Origin: an uncultured Eubacteriales bacterium
GTDB lineage: Bacteria; Bacillota; Clostridia; UBA1381
NCBI GenBank assembly: GCA_905199755.1
Contig: CAJKHT010000029.1
Coordinates: 1-31,758 of the forward strand
Length of the DNA: 31,758 nt
Reading direction: 5' to 3'
Of this stretch, positions 7,101-17,100 are shown piece after piece (positions within the stretch are counted from its first letter, which is position 1; each line of letters starts with the position of its first letter). The position numbers and the translations under genes are program-made. The notes under the pieces are model-generated. The model had not been told where the DNA came from. It was given only the letters and a program-made list of their open reading frames with translations, and did no database searches.

Positions 7101-10100
7101 GCGGACGGCGCGCAGACCGGCTCAATAAGCGTAAATAACGTGCGTACAAGTGAGATGTCATTCTTCTATGATGAAACGGCTCCTCAGTCAAGAGCGGTTA
7201 TAAATGATGTTCATACATCGGAGCCGATTACCGGCAAGGTTTATCTGACGGATAATCTTGATGCGGAGCTGACGCTCACCTGCTCCGATACAAACGTAAA
7301 AATCGAGAAATCATCGGATGAGGGTGATGTAAACGTATTTAACGTGACGGTAACTGAAAATACAAACAGCTCTACCGTATTAACCGCACGCGACAAAGCA
7401 GGAAACAAATCGGAAATACCGCTTGTAATAAACGGCATAGACCGTGAAGCTCCGACAGCCGAAATGACGATTACATCGTGCAATACGGGCGAAAGAACGG
7501 ACGGCAAAGCGACGGTTAAGGTGAACAGTGTACGCGAGGGCGATGTGAAATTTGCATTTATACCCAAAGATGAGTATCTGTCCAATATAGCGTATATAAA
7601 TCAGACAGCGGACGGAAAGGCGGAAGTAAAGATTTCGGACAGCTGTTTTGATAATTATGACAGCGATGTAATACGTATATCGCAGACAGACACCGAGCAG
7701 GCTTGGTGGGAGGACGAAAAGAATGTCACCTACAGCATAAGCGTTGCGGGAATTACGCAGGATTATTATATTGCTGTCCGTGCATCGGACAGCGTGGGAA
7801 ACAGCGCCGATATTGTATCCGATACCGTTATATCCGCAAAGGATGCGGAGCTTACTATGGATTATACCGTGGCGCCGAAGAAAACGGACGAAAGAGCGGT
7901 TGTAAGAATGAACTTCAATGTTCCCGTTTATGTTCTTCCGCAAAGCGAGATAGTATATGATGTAGACGAGGACTATGATACTGTTGATGAAACAAACCTC
8001 GCAAAAGCAAAGGAAAATTCCGGCATGCTCTCGCAAACAAGCTCGCTTGTAATATCAAATGTCGGCGATTACAAGATTTACACGGCGGACGATATAGGAC
8101 GGACAAAGGCATTTACCGTACAGGTTACGGACAGCGATGTCGAGTTCCACGCTCTGGGCGGCTTGAATGTTGTCACCTTGGTGGGCGGCACTCCCGTAGC
8201 CGACGGGGAAATGGCAGGTCTGTATGTTTGGAACGATAACGGCGAATATTTACCGACCACGGTTGAGATTTCTCCGGCACAAAGCGGAATGAATCTTTAT
8301 CCCGTTGAGGAGAAAGACGGAACGGACGGAATGTGGTTTGACCGGTCGGCATCGGAACAGTACAAGACAGGCAGCGATGCATATACAAAGCTTGTATATA
8401 ATGCGTACCAAAAAATGGAATATGTTACGGATGAACCGTCGGCAACTCAGGATCCGCATGTGACACCGTCGGGTGACCCCGTAGTGTCAGAGGAAAACGA
8501 AAGGCTTGTCGAGCTTAAGATATTCGAGGAAAACAATACAGACCGCGACACATGGGGAGATGCGATTGCAGTTATAGACAATATTGACAACACTCCGCCG
8601 TCGGGTACTGTAACATACACTCCCGAAATATATAAGCTTACGGAATACGACAGCGGTCCCGAAATTTATTACACACCAGGAAATGTAACGGTGGTAGCCG
8701 AAATTCAGGATAAGGATTCGGGACTGGAAAGAATTACCTTCGGAATCCCCAAGGAGGACGGAGAGCCTGAGGAAATCGTAATTCCCATGAAAGACAGCGG
8801 TGGAAATTATATCGACTACAATGAAAATCCGTGGACATGGAGCGGTGAAAGCATGAATATTCCGGTAACCATCGATTTTTACGGCGACACCAATCCGAAG
8901 AGTACAAAAGTACTGAAATATGTATTTACGGATAACTACGAGGTAAGGGCACCCATATGCCGCAACGGTGCGGGCGATGAAATGATGATTGCTCCCGAAA
9001 GATTGGAAAGCATAGGAACCATGGGCGCAATATATAAAATGAATATAGAAGAGGGCAAGGATTACGAGCTTAAATACTTCTATGAGGACGGAACGGGCAA
9101 TTGGGTTGATATGACCGCCGATGTAAAGGATACGCAGAAATACGATACACTGTATTACAAGCGCGCCAAGGCTGTGATTGAGCTTACGGACAGAGGTACC
9201 GAGCGTGAGCTGGCTGTGAGCAACAACAGCAGAAAGCTTGAAAAGACGCTTGATATTTACGAAAATTCCTTTACATTTGAATTAAAGGATAAATACGGCT
9301 ACACACTTCGGATCCCCGTTGAGCTTACCAACTTTGACGAAAAGAGCGGTACGGTTGATTACAGGCTTTCGACAAAGGAAAAGACAAATGATAAAATCAC
9401 GGTTACAATAACAGCCGAGGACGATCAAAGCGGTGTCGGAACGGTAAAGCTTATGCATAATAATTCCGAAATTCCCGTTACCGATAAGGGCAGCGGAATA
9501 TATGAGGGTGTTATAACGGAGAACGGCTCATACAGTGTTGTAATGTATGACAAGGTCGGCAATAAGGCGACAAAGAATTTCAGCGTAAGCAATATTGACA
9601 GAAATAAGCCTGCTCTTGCAGGTGTTGATTTGAGTACAACCGAATTAACCTCAAAGAGCGTAAGCGCGGCACTGAAATTCTCAAAACCGAATGTCCGCAT
9701 AACGTCGGCAGAACCGGCAAGCGGAATAAAAGACGGCGAATACACGGTTGATTATTCAAATTCCGTAATTGTGTTTACCGAATCGGGAACTTTAAGCGTG
9801 ACCTTTAAGGACGATTACGGCAATATCGGCGAGGACATTGTAACCGTCGGCAATATTGACAGAACTCCTCCGGCACTTGAAGCGGTATGCGAGCCTGATC
9901 CGAATAAGACCGAGGTTGCGGTAAGCTTTAAGAAAGCGGTAGATACGGCAGGTGCGGAAATCGACAAAAAGCATGCGCTTTCGGATATAACCGTAATATA
10001 CGGAGGTATGGCTCAAAAAGCAGATAAGGCAAAATACGTATTCTATGAAAACGGCACATACACAATAAAAGCATATGATGACGAGGGTATTTCTTCATAT

Positions 10101-11048
10101 GTAACTCTTAAAATAACGGATATAGATACAACTGCTCCTAACATTACCGAAATCCGCTGGAGCTATGATTATGACGTTCTCGAAAACGGAGCATGGCAGA
10201 AGAAAACCGCAAACGAAAAAATCACTCCGTCAGAGGCGGGATTTGTGGCGGCAACGGATAAGTACCCGGTGACGAACAATGACGTTGATGTAACGGTTGT
10301 TACCGATTCGGAGACGCGCCCCGTAGGCAGCACCGGAGAATATTCAAAGGAGAACACAAAGACATATACCGATAACGGCATGTTCATATTCGACATGGAA
10401 AAGAACAACAGGCTTACGGACAGATACGGAGTCGATATAGAGTTAATCGACAAGGTTCCGCCTGTGATTGATTTGCTTGGTAGAAACGAGCTTATCTTCT
10501 ATGAAAATCCGAAGGTCGGCGAGGCTTACAGCAAGGATTACCTTGCAAAGCCGGGAGAAGCTTTCAAGGCTTACGACAAATTCGGAAAAGGAACGGATTT
10601 GAATGACAAGGTTGAAATTGTCGACTGGGGCGGTTTTAATCCTAATGACATTACGCAGAATGTGTTTGATTCGAGTATTCCGTACACAATCACATACCGT
10701 GTTTCGGACAATGCGCATAATATCACGGAGGCAAGGCGTACCGTGCGTCTTGTCGGACTGTACGATACAATAGCGCTTGTAAACGATGCACTGCCCGATT
10801 TCGCGGGAAGAAGCGAGGTTATGGGCGATACGGTAAAAATATCGCTTAAGAATTTCTCGGGTGCGGCATATGCGCGTTATCAGAGCGGAGTAAAGACAAT
10901 GGGGCAGATGAAGAAGAGCGGCACTATGATAAAAAGGGATGAAAACGGTGAGTTTAAGCTTTCGGGACTTTCGGAGGGCTGGTACACATTCTATGTTCAG
11001 ACCGATAAGCGCGATTACTTCACATTGCAGATTTACGTATACAACTAA
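4110..11048 (+). CDS. Giant secreted multi-domain Ig-like protein (2312 residues)
   Basis: An exported protein of 2312 residues. The start is placed at 4110 (MKLKRFLSAF) because a signal peptide with cleavage after about residue 27-29 begins there; GGGG lies 8-11 bases before it. Residues about 30-460 form an unrecognised N-terminal region rich in Trp, Tyr and Lys. After that the chain is a string of beta-rich Ig-like modules whose joints show a recurrent Asp-x-x-x-Pro signature: DNKAPEV (near 576), DNSGPAL (795), DETAPQS (1020), DREAPTA (1110), DNTPPSG (1493), DRNKPAL (1830), DRTPPAL (1916), DTTAPNI (2006) and DKVPPVI (2114). The phrases DKAGN and DNAHN, usual at the ends of such modules, recur. 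No SLH, LPxTG or choline-binding anchor and no enzyme motif was seen. It is 4 bases after tetR and 96 bases before the SLH protein, which is probably its partner or anchor. An adhesin or matrix role is only a guess. Confidence 0.9.
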   Translation: MKLKRFLSAFLSMCMLASVFMSIPVRAAAQEWTYILKVQISDARDSKSKNGNIKARLYFNGKSDDELFVVSNTKKTGKMSETTYTSSRAPWTLDYLQMENYSKDGFKMLHISLGVAKKGNSNYKWLLDKYYPRGTGSKDGHWIQTNDGDKPTYCITLWPEKDVKSAGNIDSFGGMVYMGIAGERGKLSYEYNGQVDDQYKDMINDGKAYYCMDMSDAPVFTYSASGTKGDGGSVNKNDLVKNGGFADKSSGRGFEIDKAKLSAYMNKNNVNKITVTSKLDFPSSSTNTPRTFEKKLVFVRKAFTVESISLSKNYYVSSTDNNYYNNDIKDKGKQAITVTGTVKTGGNNEHLSSDNLKGTKLYFNKAYLTLGNTGKTLASAEKEAVFSGNTFTLTFPYTEGADSNNGGVELKFDNARIKPNGYGGNEFKIWNEYSKNESFSYLVSTHKVDAVEPTVALEPVKGSKIDEWNKTITLKSTPSETINWSMDIMNIYKVNYDNYYMMQLKNSTGVWVSIYDFKGKGSSAYMQKVPAAEGSSTEITLALKDKIEGSFDLELSGKDKAGNPLKTKLTGILLDNKAPEVGVTEVCDTEPRGDGSRGNTYNVSITDASGTGRMYYCFTTDLKNVPELDKAAAERQSSGTISSLLDRWAYIDQSDVSGGKSAAAYMSVERGKNFDGYLVYFGEDKFGNVTEKVTKKISIINENTDSRINIANDTSIPHPNYNITVETNAQNRVEYRWKDSKGNYLGEYKPYADGINTADDAATSKLDGTYELLCKIIPPSGENNAQVKTKTLVFDNSGPALSARDLNSGAYSETHTISVYGTDASGIKEGYAIIVNPDGSRISGMEETALAVSGDTISQNVNISGIQSGAYALEVRAVDNNGLENKIMSETFFIRNIAPQSEVKPVSSLSHNEKPLLSSGDFSLSFNVSEEFANASAAGKQQLYYRISDSVNSFGDWLSAGEMTVSGNEIKADITAAAPRMEFADGENYMYIQTAICADGAQTGSISVNNVRTSEMSFFYDETAPQSRAVINDVHTSEPITGKVYLTDNLDAELTLTCSDTNVKIEKSSDEGDVNVFNVTVTENTNSSTVLTARDKAGNKSEIPLVINGIDREAPTAEMTITSCNTGERTDGKATVKVNSVREGDVKFAFIPKDEYLSNIAYINQTADGKAEVKISDSCFDNYDSDVIRISQTDTEQAWWEDEKNVTYSISVAGITQDYYIAVRASDSVGNSADIVSDTVISAKDAELTMDYTVAPKKTDERAVVRMNFNVPVYVLPQSEIVYDVDEDYDTVDETNLAKAKENSGMLSQTSSLVISNVGDYKIYTADDIGRTKAFTVQVTDSDVEFHALGGLNVVTLVGGTPVADGEMAGLYVWNDNGEYLPTTVEISPAQSGMNLYPVEEKDGTDGMWFDRSASEQYKTGSDAYTKLVYNAYQKMEYVTDEPSATQDPHVTPSGDPVVSEENERLVELKIFEENNTDRDTWGDAIAVIDNIDNTPPSGTVTYTPEIYKLTEYDSGPEIYYTPGNVTVVAEIQDKDSGLERITFGIPKEDGEPEEIVIPMKDSGGNYIDYNENPWTWSGESMNIPVTIDFYGDTNPKSTKVLKYVFTDNYEVRAPICRNGAGDEMMIAPERLESIGTMGAIYKMNIEEGKDYELKYFYEDGTGNWVDMTADVKDTQKYDTLYYKRAKAVIELTDRGTERELAVSNNSRKLEKTLDIYENSFTFELKDKYGYTLRIPVELTNFDEKSGTVDYRLSTKEKTNDKITVTITAEDDQSGVGTVKLMHNNSEIPVTDKGSGIYEGVITENGSYSVVMYDKVGNKATKNFSVSNIDRNKPALAGVDLSTTELTSKSVSAALKFSKPNVRITSAEPASGIKDGEYTVDYSNSVIVFTESGTLSVTFKDDYGNIGEDIVTVGNIDRTPPALEAVCEPDPNKTEVAVSFKKAVDTAGAEIDKKHALSDITVIYGGMAQKADKAKYVFYENGTYTIKAYDDEGISSYVTLKITDIDTTAPNITEIRWSYDYDVLENGAWQKKTANEKITPSEAGFVAATDKYPVTNNDVDVTVVTDSETRPVGSTGEYSKENTKTYTDNGMFIFDMEKNNRLTDRYGVDIELIDKVPPVIDLLGRNELIFYENPKVGEAYSKDYLAKPGEAFKAYDKFGKGTDLNDKVEIVDWGGFNPNDITQNVFDSSIPYTITYRVSDNAHNITEARRTVRLVGLYDTIALVNDALPDFAGRSEVMGDTVKISLKNFSGAAYARYQSGVKTMGQMKKSGTMIKRDENGEFKLSGLSEGWYTFYVQTDKRDYFTLQIYVYN

Positions 11049-11058
11049 ACGGAGAATA

Positions 11059-11085
11059 CACCGCCGCGCAGACGGCGCGGCGGTG
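11059..11085 (+). other. GC-rich hairpin between the two giant genes
   Basis: The 11-base arms CACCGCCGCGC (11059-11069) and GCGCGGCGGTG (11075-11085) pair perfectly around the loop AGACG. No T-run follows, so it is not a standard terminator. It is more likely an mRNA-stability or processing element that sets the ratio of the two proteins. Confidence 0.7.
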
Positions 11086-11112
11086 CAGAGTATCTCACCG
11101 TTTCGGATTATT

Positions 11113-11128
11113 TGTGCCGCGCGGCGCA
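11113..11128 (+). other. Second GC-rich hairpin just before the SLH-protein ribosome site
   Basis: TGTGCC (11113-11118) can pair with GGCGCA (11123-11128) around GCGC, with one G-T pair. It ends 17 bases before the start codon and directly abuts the AAAGGA ribosome site. Its GCCGCGC can instead pair with GCGCGGC in the upstream hairpin, giving two exclusive folds. Whether either fold controls translation is untested. Confidence 0.4.
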
Positions 11129-11144
11129 GAAAGGAATTTAAGAA

Positions 11145-14100
11145 ATGAAATCATTTAAAAGGATTTTATCGTGTATTCTGGCACTTGCCGTTATGCTTTC
11201 TGTTTTCCCGGCAAATATTTTTGCGGAGGAAAACAACGAATACAGTATCACAAACGGTTATCTGACATACACGTTTAATGCCGATACCGGCGGTTTTGCG
11301 ATAGAGACTGCCGAGGGCAATCCCAAAAAGCTTCTTGACAATAATATTCCGCTGCTGTATGCCGAGGATAAGGAAAGAAGCAACGGAACATCGTTTATTA
11401 CCGTGCGTATAGACGGTAAGGATTATATTTTCGGTCAGGATTACGGAATTTTCGGTTTAAGCTCAAAGCTTGACACCCCCGTAATCAGCGAAGAGGGCAG
11501 ACTGATTACAATTCCCTGGACAATAAAGGGAATTACCGTTAAACTGAAAGCGGCTTTAAGCACGGACGCTGACAGTGATATAACGGGAAATGCGGGACTT
11601 TCGTTCGAGGTTGAAAACAACAGCGGAAAAAATGCGGATGTAAGTATCCGTCTGCTGCTTGACACAGCACTCGGAAATGACATTGACGCACCGTATTTTA
11701 TAGTTGATACCGATATCCGTCCGACAATGACGGAAACCGAGTTCAAGGGCGATGAGGTGCCTGCACAGGTGCGCTGCGTGGATTCGCTCACAAAGCCGTC
11801 AAAGCTGTCGTATATAATGACAAAGGGCTGGAACGGCGGTACGGAAGCAAACCGCATGATAGTCGGTCACTGGGCAAATCTTGCCAATACGCGCTATACA
11901 TATACACCCGATAATTACTGCGATTTTACGAATTATTCAAACGATCACAGAGAACCCGACAGTGCGGCTGCGCTTTACTGGGAAAACAAGACGGTTGAAA
12001 ACGGACAAAGCTTCACGGGTGAGGTGCTTTACGGAGTCGGTAACTTTTCCGACAATAAGGACGATAACATAGGAATCAATATCACCGCGGGCAGAGTGGA
12101 GCTTGCGGACGATAAGCAGTCATACAAGAATGACGGTAAATTCACCGTAACGGTGGAAGTGGACAATACGGTTGACGGTGCGGTGGATTTAAGCGCCGCA
12201 ATGCTCAATCTGACACTTGACGATAATGAGCTGGAGCTTGTTGACGGAAACGATCAGGCTATATTCAATAAAATAGGTCATGAGGTGGTCACTCAGCAGT
12301 ACACCTTAAAGGCTAAGCCGCAGTCCGATTTGACAGCCGGAACAATATACGTTTCGCTCGTTGCCACGGCTGAGAAAGAGGACGGCACACAGGAAACGGT
12401 CGAAACGGCGGCACAGCGCAGTGTGGTTATTCAGTCCGTAAAGGGAAACCGTCCCGAAATACAGATGAATAAAGTAAACCCCGAAATCGTATGGACGGGC
12501 GGCGAAAAGGCAATTACCGTATCGGGTAAAATGGCTGCATTCAAGTCGCTTTCGGCAAATCAGGGCTGGAATTTAAGACTTAAGCATACAACAAGCAGCC
12601 ACAGCGTCCTTGTTGAGAAAAAGAACGTTGCGTTTCTTGACGATGCCTATGAGAATATGAGCTTTACCACAAGCGAAACGCTGGAGGTTGGCGAATATAA
12701 AATTGTGTTTGAATTTGACGATCCGCAGCTGCAGCAGGAATTCGGAAAATCAATTACATGCAGTCATACATTGCAGGTATCGTCGGACGAAAAATACAGA
12801 CTCAAATCCTACGGTACGATTGCGCTTGTACGTACAACCGATAAATCGAACAATACCGATTACGATTTCTATACATTCAGAAATGAGGGTGAATATTTAC
12901 AGTTCTGCAAGGGTGAAATTTCAAAGCTCGGTGAGCTGTCTAAAAAAAGCCTGAAATACAACTTCTTTGAAAAGGAAGAATCAATAGCAGAGCATGAAAT
13001 TGTCCTTACGGTGCGCGCGGATTTGCGCGAAATGGAGCGCGGTGAGGGCGCAAATAAGGAACGCTACTGGCAGGCATCCGCTGCGGACGGCGATATTATA
13101 ATAAACAATATGCTGTCCTATGAGGGTGAAAAGCCGCTTGAAATATCCGAGAAAAACGGTGCATATACAATCAAGGGCGACGGCTTGATTAAGGTTATAA
13201 ACTCAATCAACGTATGGAGAAGCAAATGGAGCTTTACAGTAAACAAGTCGCTTGCATATACACTCGATACCGAACGCTTTAAGAAAGCAACATCGAGAGA
13301 GGGAAATGCGCTCGTATTATCGCTTGACGGTGCGGCTACCATGATTCAGTCAATCGGCGGATTTTTGGTTGACTTAAAATTCGGTGAGTTAAGCTCAAGC
13401 TGGAACAAGCCCAAAAATGACGGCGATAACGGAGTCGTAACCTACGGCATAGGCTTCGGCGGCAGCATAAGCATACCGATAAGCGCAAAAAAGAAAAAGG
13501 ATGCTCCGCAGCAGACCGATTTGACAGCCGACCAGGAGGATATGTCGGACGCACTCCAAAACCTGTTTGACGAAAGCCTTACAGCCGATGCGGAGGATAT
13601 GTCGGGCGAGCTTAGCAGTCTGTTTGACGAAAATCCGAAGCCTACCTCAAAGGAAAAGGAAAGAATTAAAAAGGATACAAAGCTTTCCGAGGGACAGCTC
13701 TCGGCAGAGGTAAACAATGTTCTGTTCGGTGAGGATTATGACAAGAATAAGGGCGCGGTATCAGATACGGGATTTATAGGAATAGATGCACAATTCACTC
13801 TCGCACTTCCTCAGGACGTTCTCGGCTCGCTTGTTTCAAATGCTCCGGGTATTTATGCAAGCGTGACGATAAACACGATAAAAAATGTATATGAGCTGAG
13901 CGCAGGACTTAATATCAAGGTTATAGAATGTGAGGGTACGCTTGCATTTAAAGAGGTTGAAATAAAGAATAAGGAAGTCATCGTTCCCGATAAAATAGAA
14001 TTTTATATACGTGACGGTCTGCGTATTCCGCTTGTACCTCCCGCGTTCTTCATGACAGGACTCGGCGGCGGTATAAACGAGCTTGCCGATACAATAGGCG

Positions 14101-17100
14101 GCGAGTTTGATACATTGCCACCAATTACGCTGCTGCTGTTCACACGTCTTGAGCTTATCGGAACTCTGGTCGGTGACTTTGACGCAAAAATCAGTCTTGA
14201 GGGACTGTCCTTAAAGGGTGACATGAAGCTCAGGGCATTCGATAAGCTGCTTAATCTGAATGCCGGAATATATGCGCGCTGGATAGATCCGTGGGAGCTT
14301 AATCTTTACGGAAACGTAAGCATTATAGACGGTCTTATAAAGGGCGGCATTACGGTAACAATAGCAAAGGGTTATTTCTACGGTTACATCTTTGCAAGCA
14401 TATGCATACCCGAAAGCGTTCCGCTTGTGGGCGGCAAGGAGCTTGCCGGAGTCGAAGCTGCGGTATCCGATGAGTTTATCGGTGCAAACATTAAAATTAT
14501 AGGAATAAAATTCGGAGTAATATATTACTGGGGCGATAAGGTATCATTCGGCAAGAATATTGATTTAAGCGCTCCGGCAAGAAATGACGAAAATACGGCA
14601 TCATTCTCGCTTGCGAGCGGAAATGCCGATGACGGCGAGGTCGTGGGATATTACGGAACAAATATTCATTCGCTGCCGACAATGAAGCTTAACGATTCGG
14701 GCATATCGCTTATGTCGAACGAACGGACGGCATCTGTTACTGTGGCAAATGCCGAGGGACAGGACGCACTCCTGTTTGAAATTCCGTACAGCGGAACGGG
14801 CGAGCCTAAAGGTGGAGAAATCACCCTTGAAAATAAAGACAAAGAACTTGTTCAGACTGTTGAAGACGATGGAAACGGCAACGGAAACATGCTTGTTCAG
14901 AGCCGTGACGGTAACAGCTACATTTATGTAACCGTGACCGAAAAGTCTAAAATAAAGAACGGCAAGTGGACTGTAAAGTACACAACTCCCGATATAACGA
15001 TTGATTCATTCACAATGAACGGCGTGGACGATGTGACGGGTATTGACTCCTGTTCAATATCGAATGTATCGGAGACAAATCCCGAGCTTACCGCTTCATG
15101 GAAGATTAGCGGTGCGGACGGAAAAATAGGCTGTATTGACGTGTATCTTACAGAGGATAAGGATATTTTAAACAAAATAAAAACAAGCAGCAATAACGGT
15201 GATTCTCTCGGAATAAACGTACTGCATAAGGATAATGCTGTTATAGAGGACAGAAGCGAAAAGATAACTCTGCCCGATACTTTCGAAAGCGGAACATATT
15301 ATGCGGTAACAACTGTATCGTCAACGGAGGGTATAAGCCTGGCAATAAGCAGCACGCCCGTTAAGTTTAAGAATACAAAGCTGCCGAAAGCGGTTTCCGG
15401 TGTGCATATAAATTACGGCGGAAATGGCAATCTGTTTGTGAAAGTGACCGATCCGGAAAATGCGGATTATACACATTATCTTGCGGAGATAGTTGCTGAG
15501 GACGGAACGGTGTTAAGCAACAACATCGGTCAGTTTGAAAAGGGAGCAAATTTTGTTTTCGGTAAGGAAGCGTACCTCGAAACGGGAAAAACGTACTATG
15601 TAAATGTCAAGACTTTGCGTGAGGAAAAGAAAGAGGCAGACGGAGAGTATAAAACTGTTTACTACTACGGTGAGGACGTTGTTTCGTCAAATAAGCTTGT
15701 AATGCCCGATAAAAATATGCCTAAGCTCCTTAAAGCAGAGGTTAATTTTGACACATCGAAAGAATATATCAGTCAGAACAGCGTAACAATTGACTATACC
15801 TTTGAAAATGATGTGTTCGTTGTCCTTTCGATAAACGGCGGACAGAAAGCTTACAGCGGCGGAGAAACAAAGGAGGAGTGGACGTCATTCAAAAAGAACT
15901 GGACTTTTGTTTTGGACGATTTGGAGGACGGAGACTACGTAATTGACTTTACCGCATACACAAAGCAAAAGGATCATATAACCGGCAAGGACGCGGTGAG
16001 CGAGGTTCCCGATGCACAGCTCGGATTTACGATAGATACATCGGCTCCCGTGCTGTCGCTCACAAGAACACATGCCGAAAGTATAGCAAGCACGGATTCC
16101 GATCCGATAACGGCAATATTTGGCTCAAACACGGTTATGGCGGACAGTGACGGTAATTACACGATAGAGGGTATCACCGAAAGAGCGGCACAGTTTACCG
16201 TTGACGGTGAGAATATGAGTGCCGAGGTTGCGGAAAACGGCGGCTTTGCAATAAATAAAAAGCTTGCCGATAACGAAACCCATAAGGCGCATTATCTGAA
16301 AGCGACAGATAATGCGGGGAATGTTTCCGAGCTTATGGTTTATGCGGTGCGTCCGGGCGGATTTGCATTTGACGGACTGACGCTTGAAAGCAATAATGCG
16401 GAAATCCCCGAAACGGACGGAGTAAAGAATATAAAAATCAGGAACGGTCAGAGCGTGGATTTGTCGGCGGCGCTTTCGGCAGACGGCAAAAAGTTCAGCA
16501 TTAACAACAGCCTGATTGAATGGAGTGTTCTTTACGAAAAGAATACAATAACATTTAATGAGGGTACCGTTACGGCGGTCACTCCGGGTGAAACGGCGGT
16601 AAAGGCAAAGCTTAACACTGCCGACATTCAGATTGACGATGATAACGGTATAAAGGACGGTTTAGCCGATTATGTGGTTATTACCGTAGAAAACAATTCA
16701 AAGTCCGACCTTGCGGATAAGATAGAAGAAGCCGAAAAGCTGCTTAACAACACACCCGATGCATCGGATGAGAAGAAAAAAGCGCTGCAGGACGCAATTG
16801 ATGCAGCGCGCGGAACGCTTAATAATCCGGGCGCTTCCGAAAGTGATTATACAAATGCGGTATCGTCGCTGACGCAGGCTATGAATAGCTTTAACAGCAG
16901 CGATCCGAAGCCGTCTCCGGGCGGCAGCGGCGGTGGCGGAACGGTTACGGCCGATAAAGCCTCGTATACCATAACCGTAATCCCCACCGAGCATGGTAAG
17001 GTTACACTATCGCATACAAAGGCGGCGCGCGGAACAAGTGTTACCGTTACTGCTGTTCCCGATGAGGGATATACCGTCGATGATATTCTCATAAACGGTG

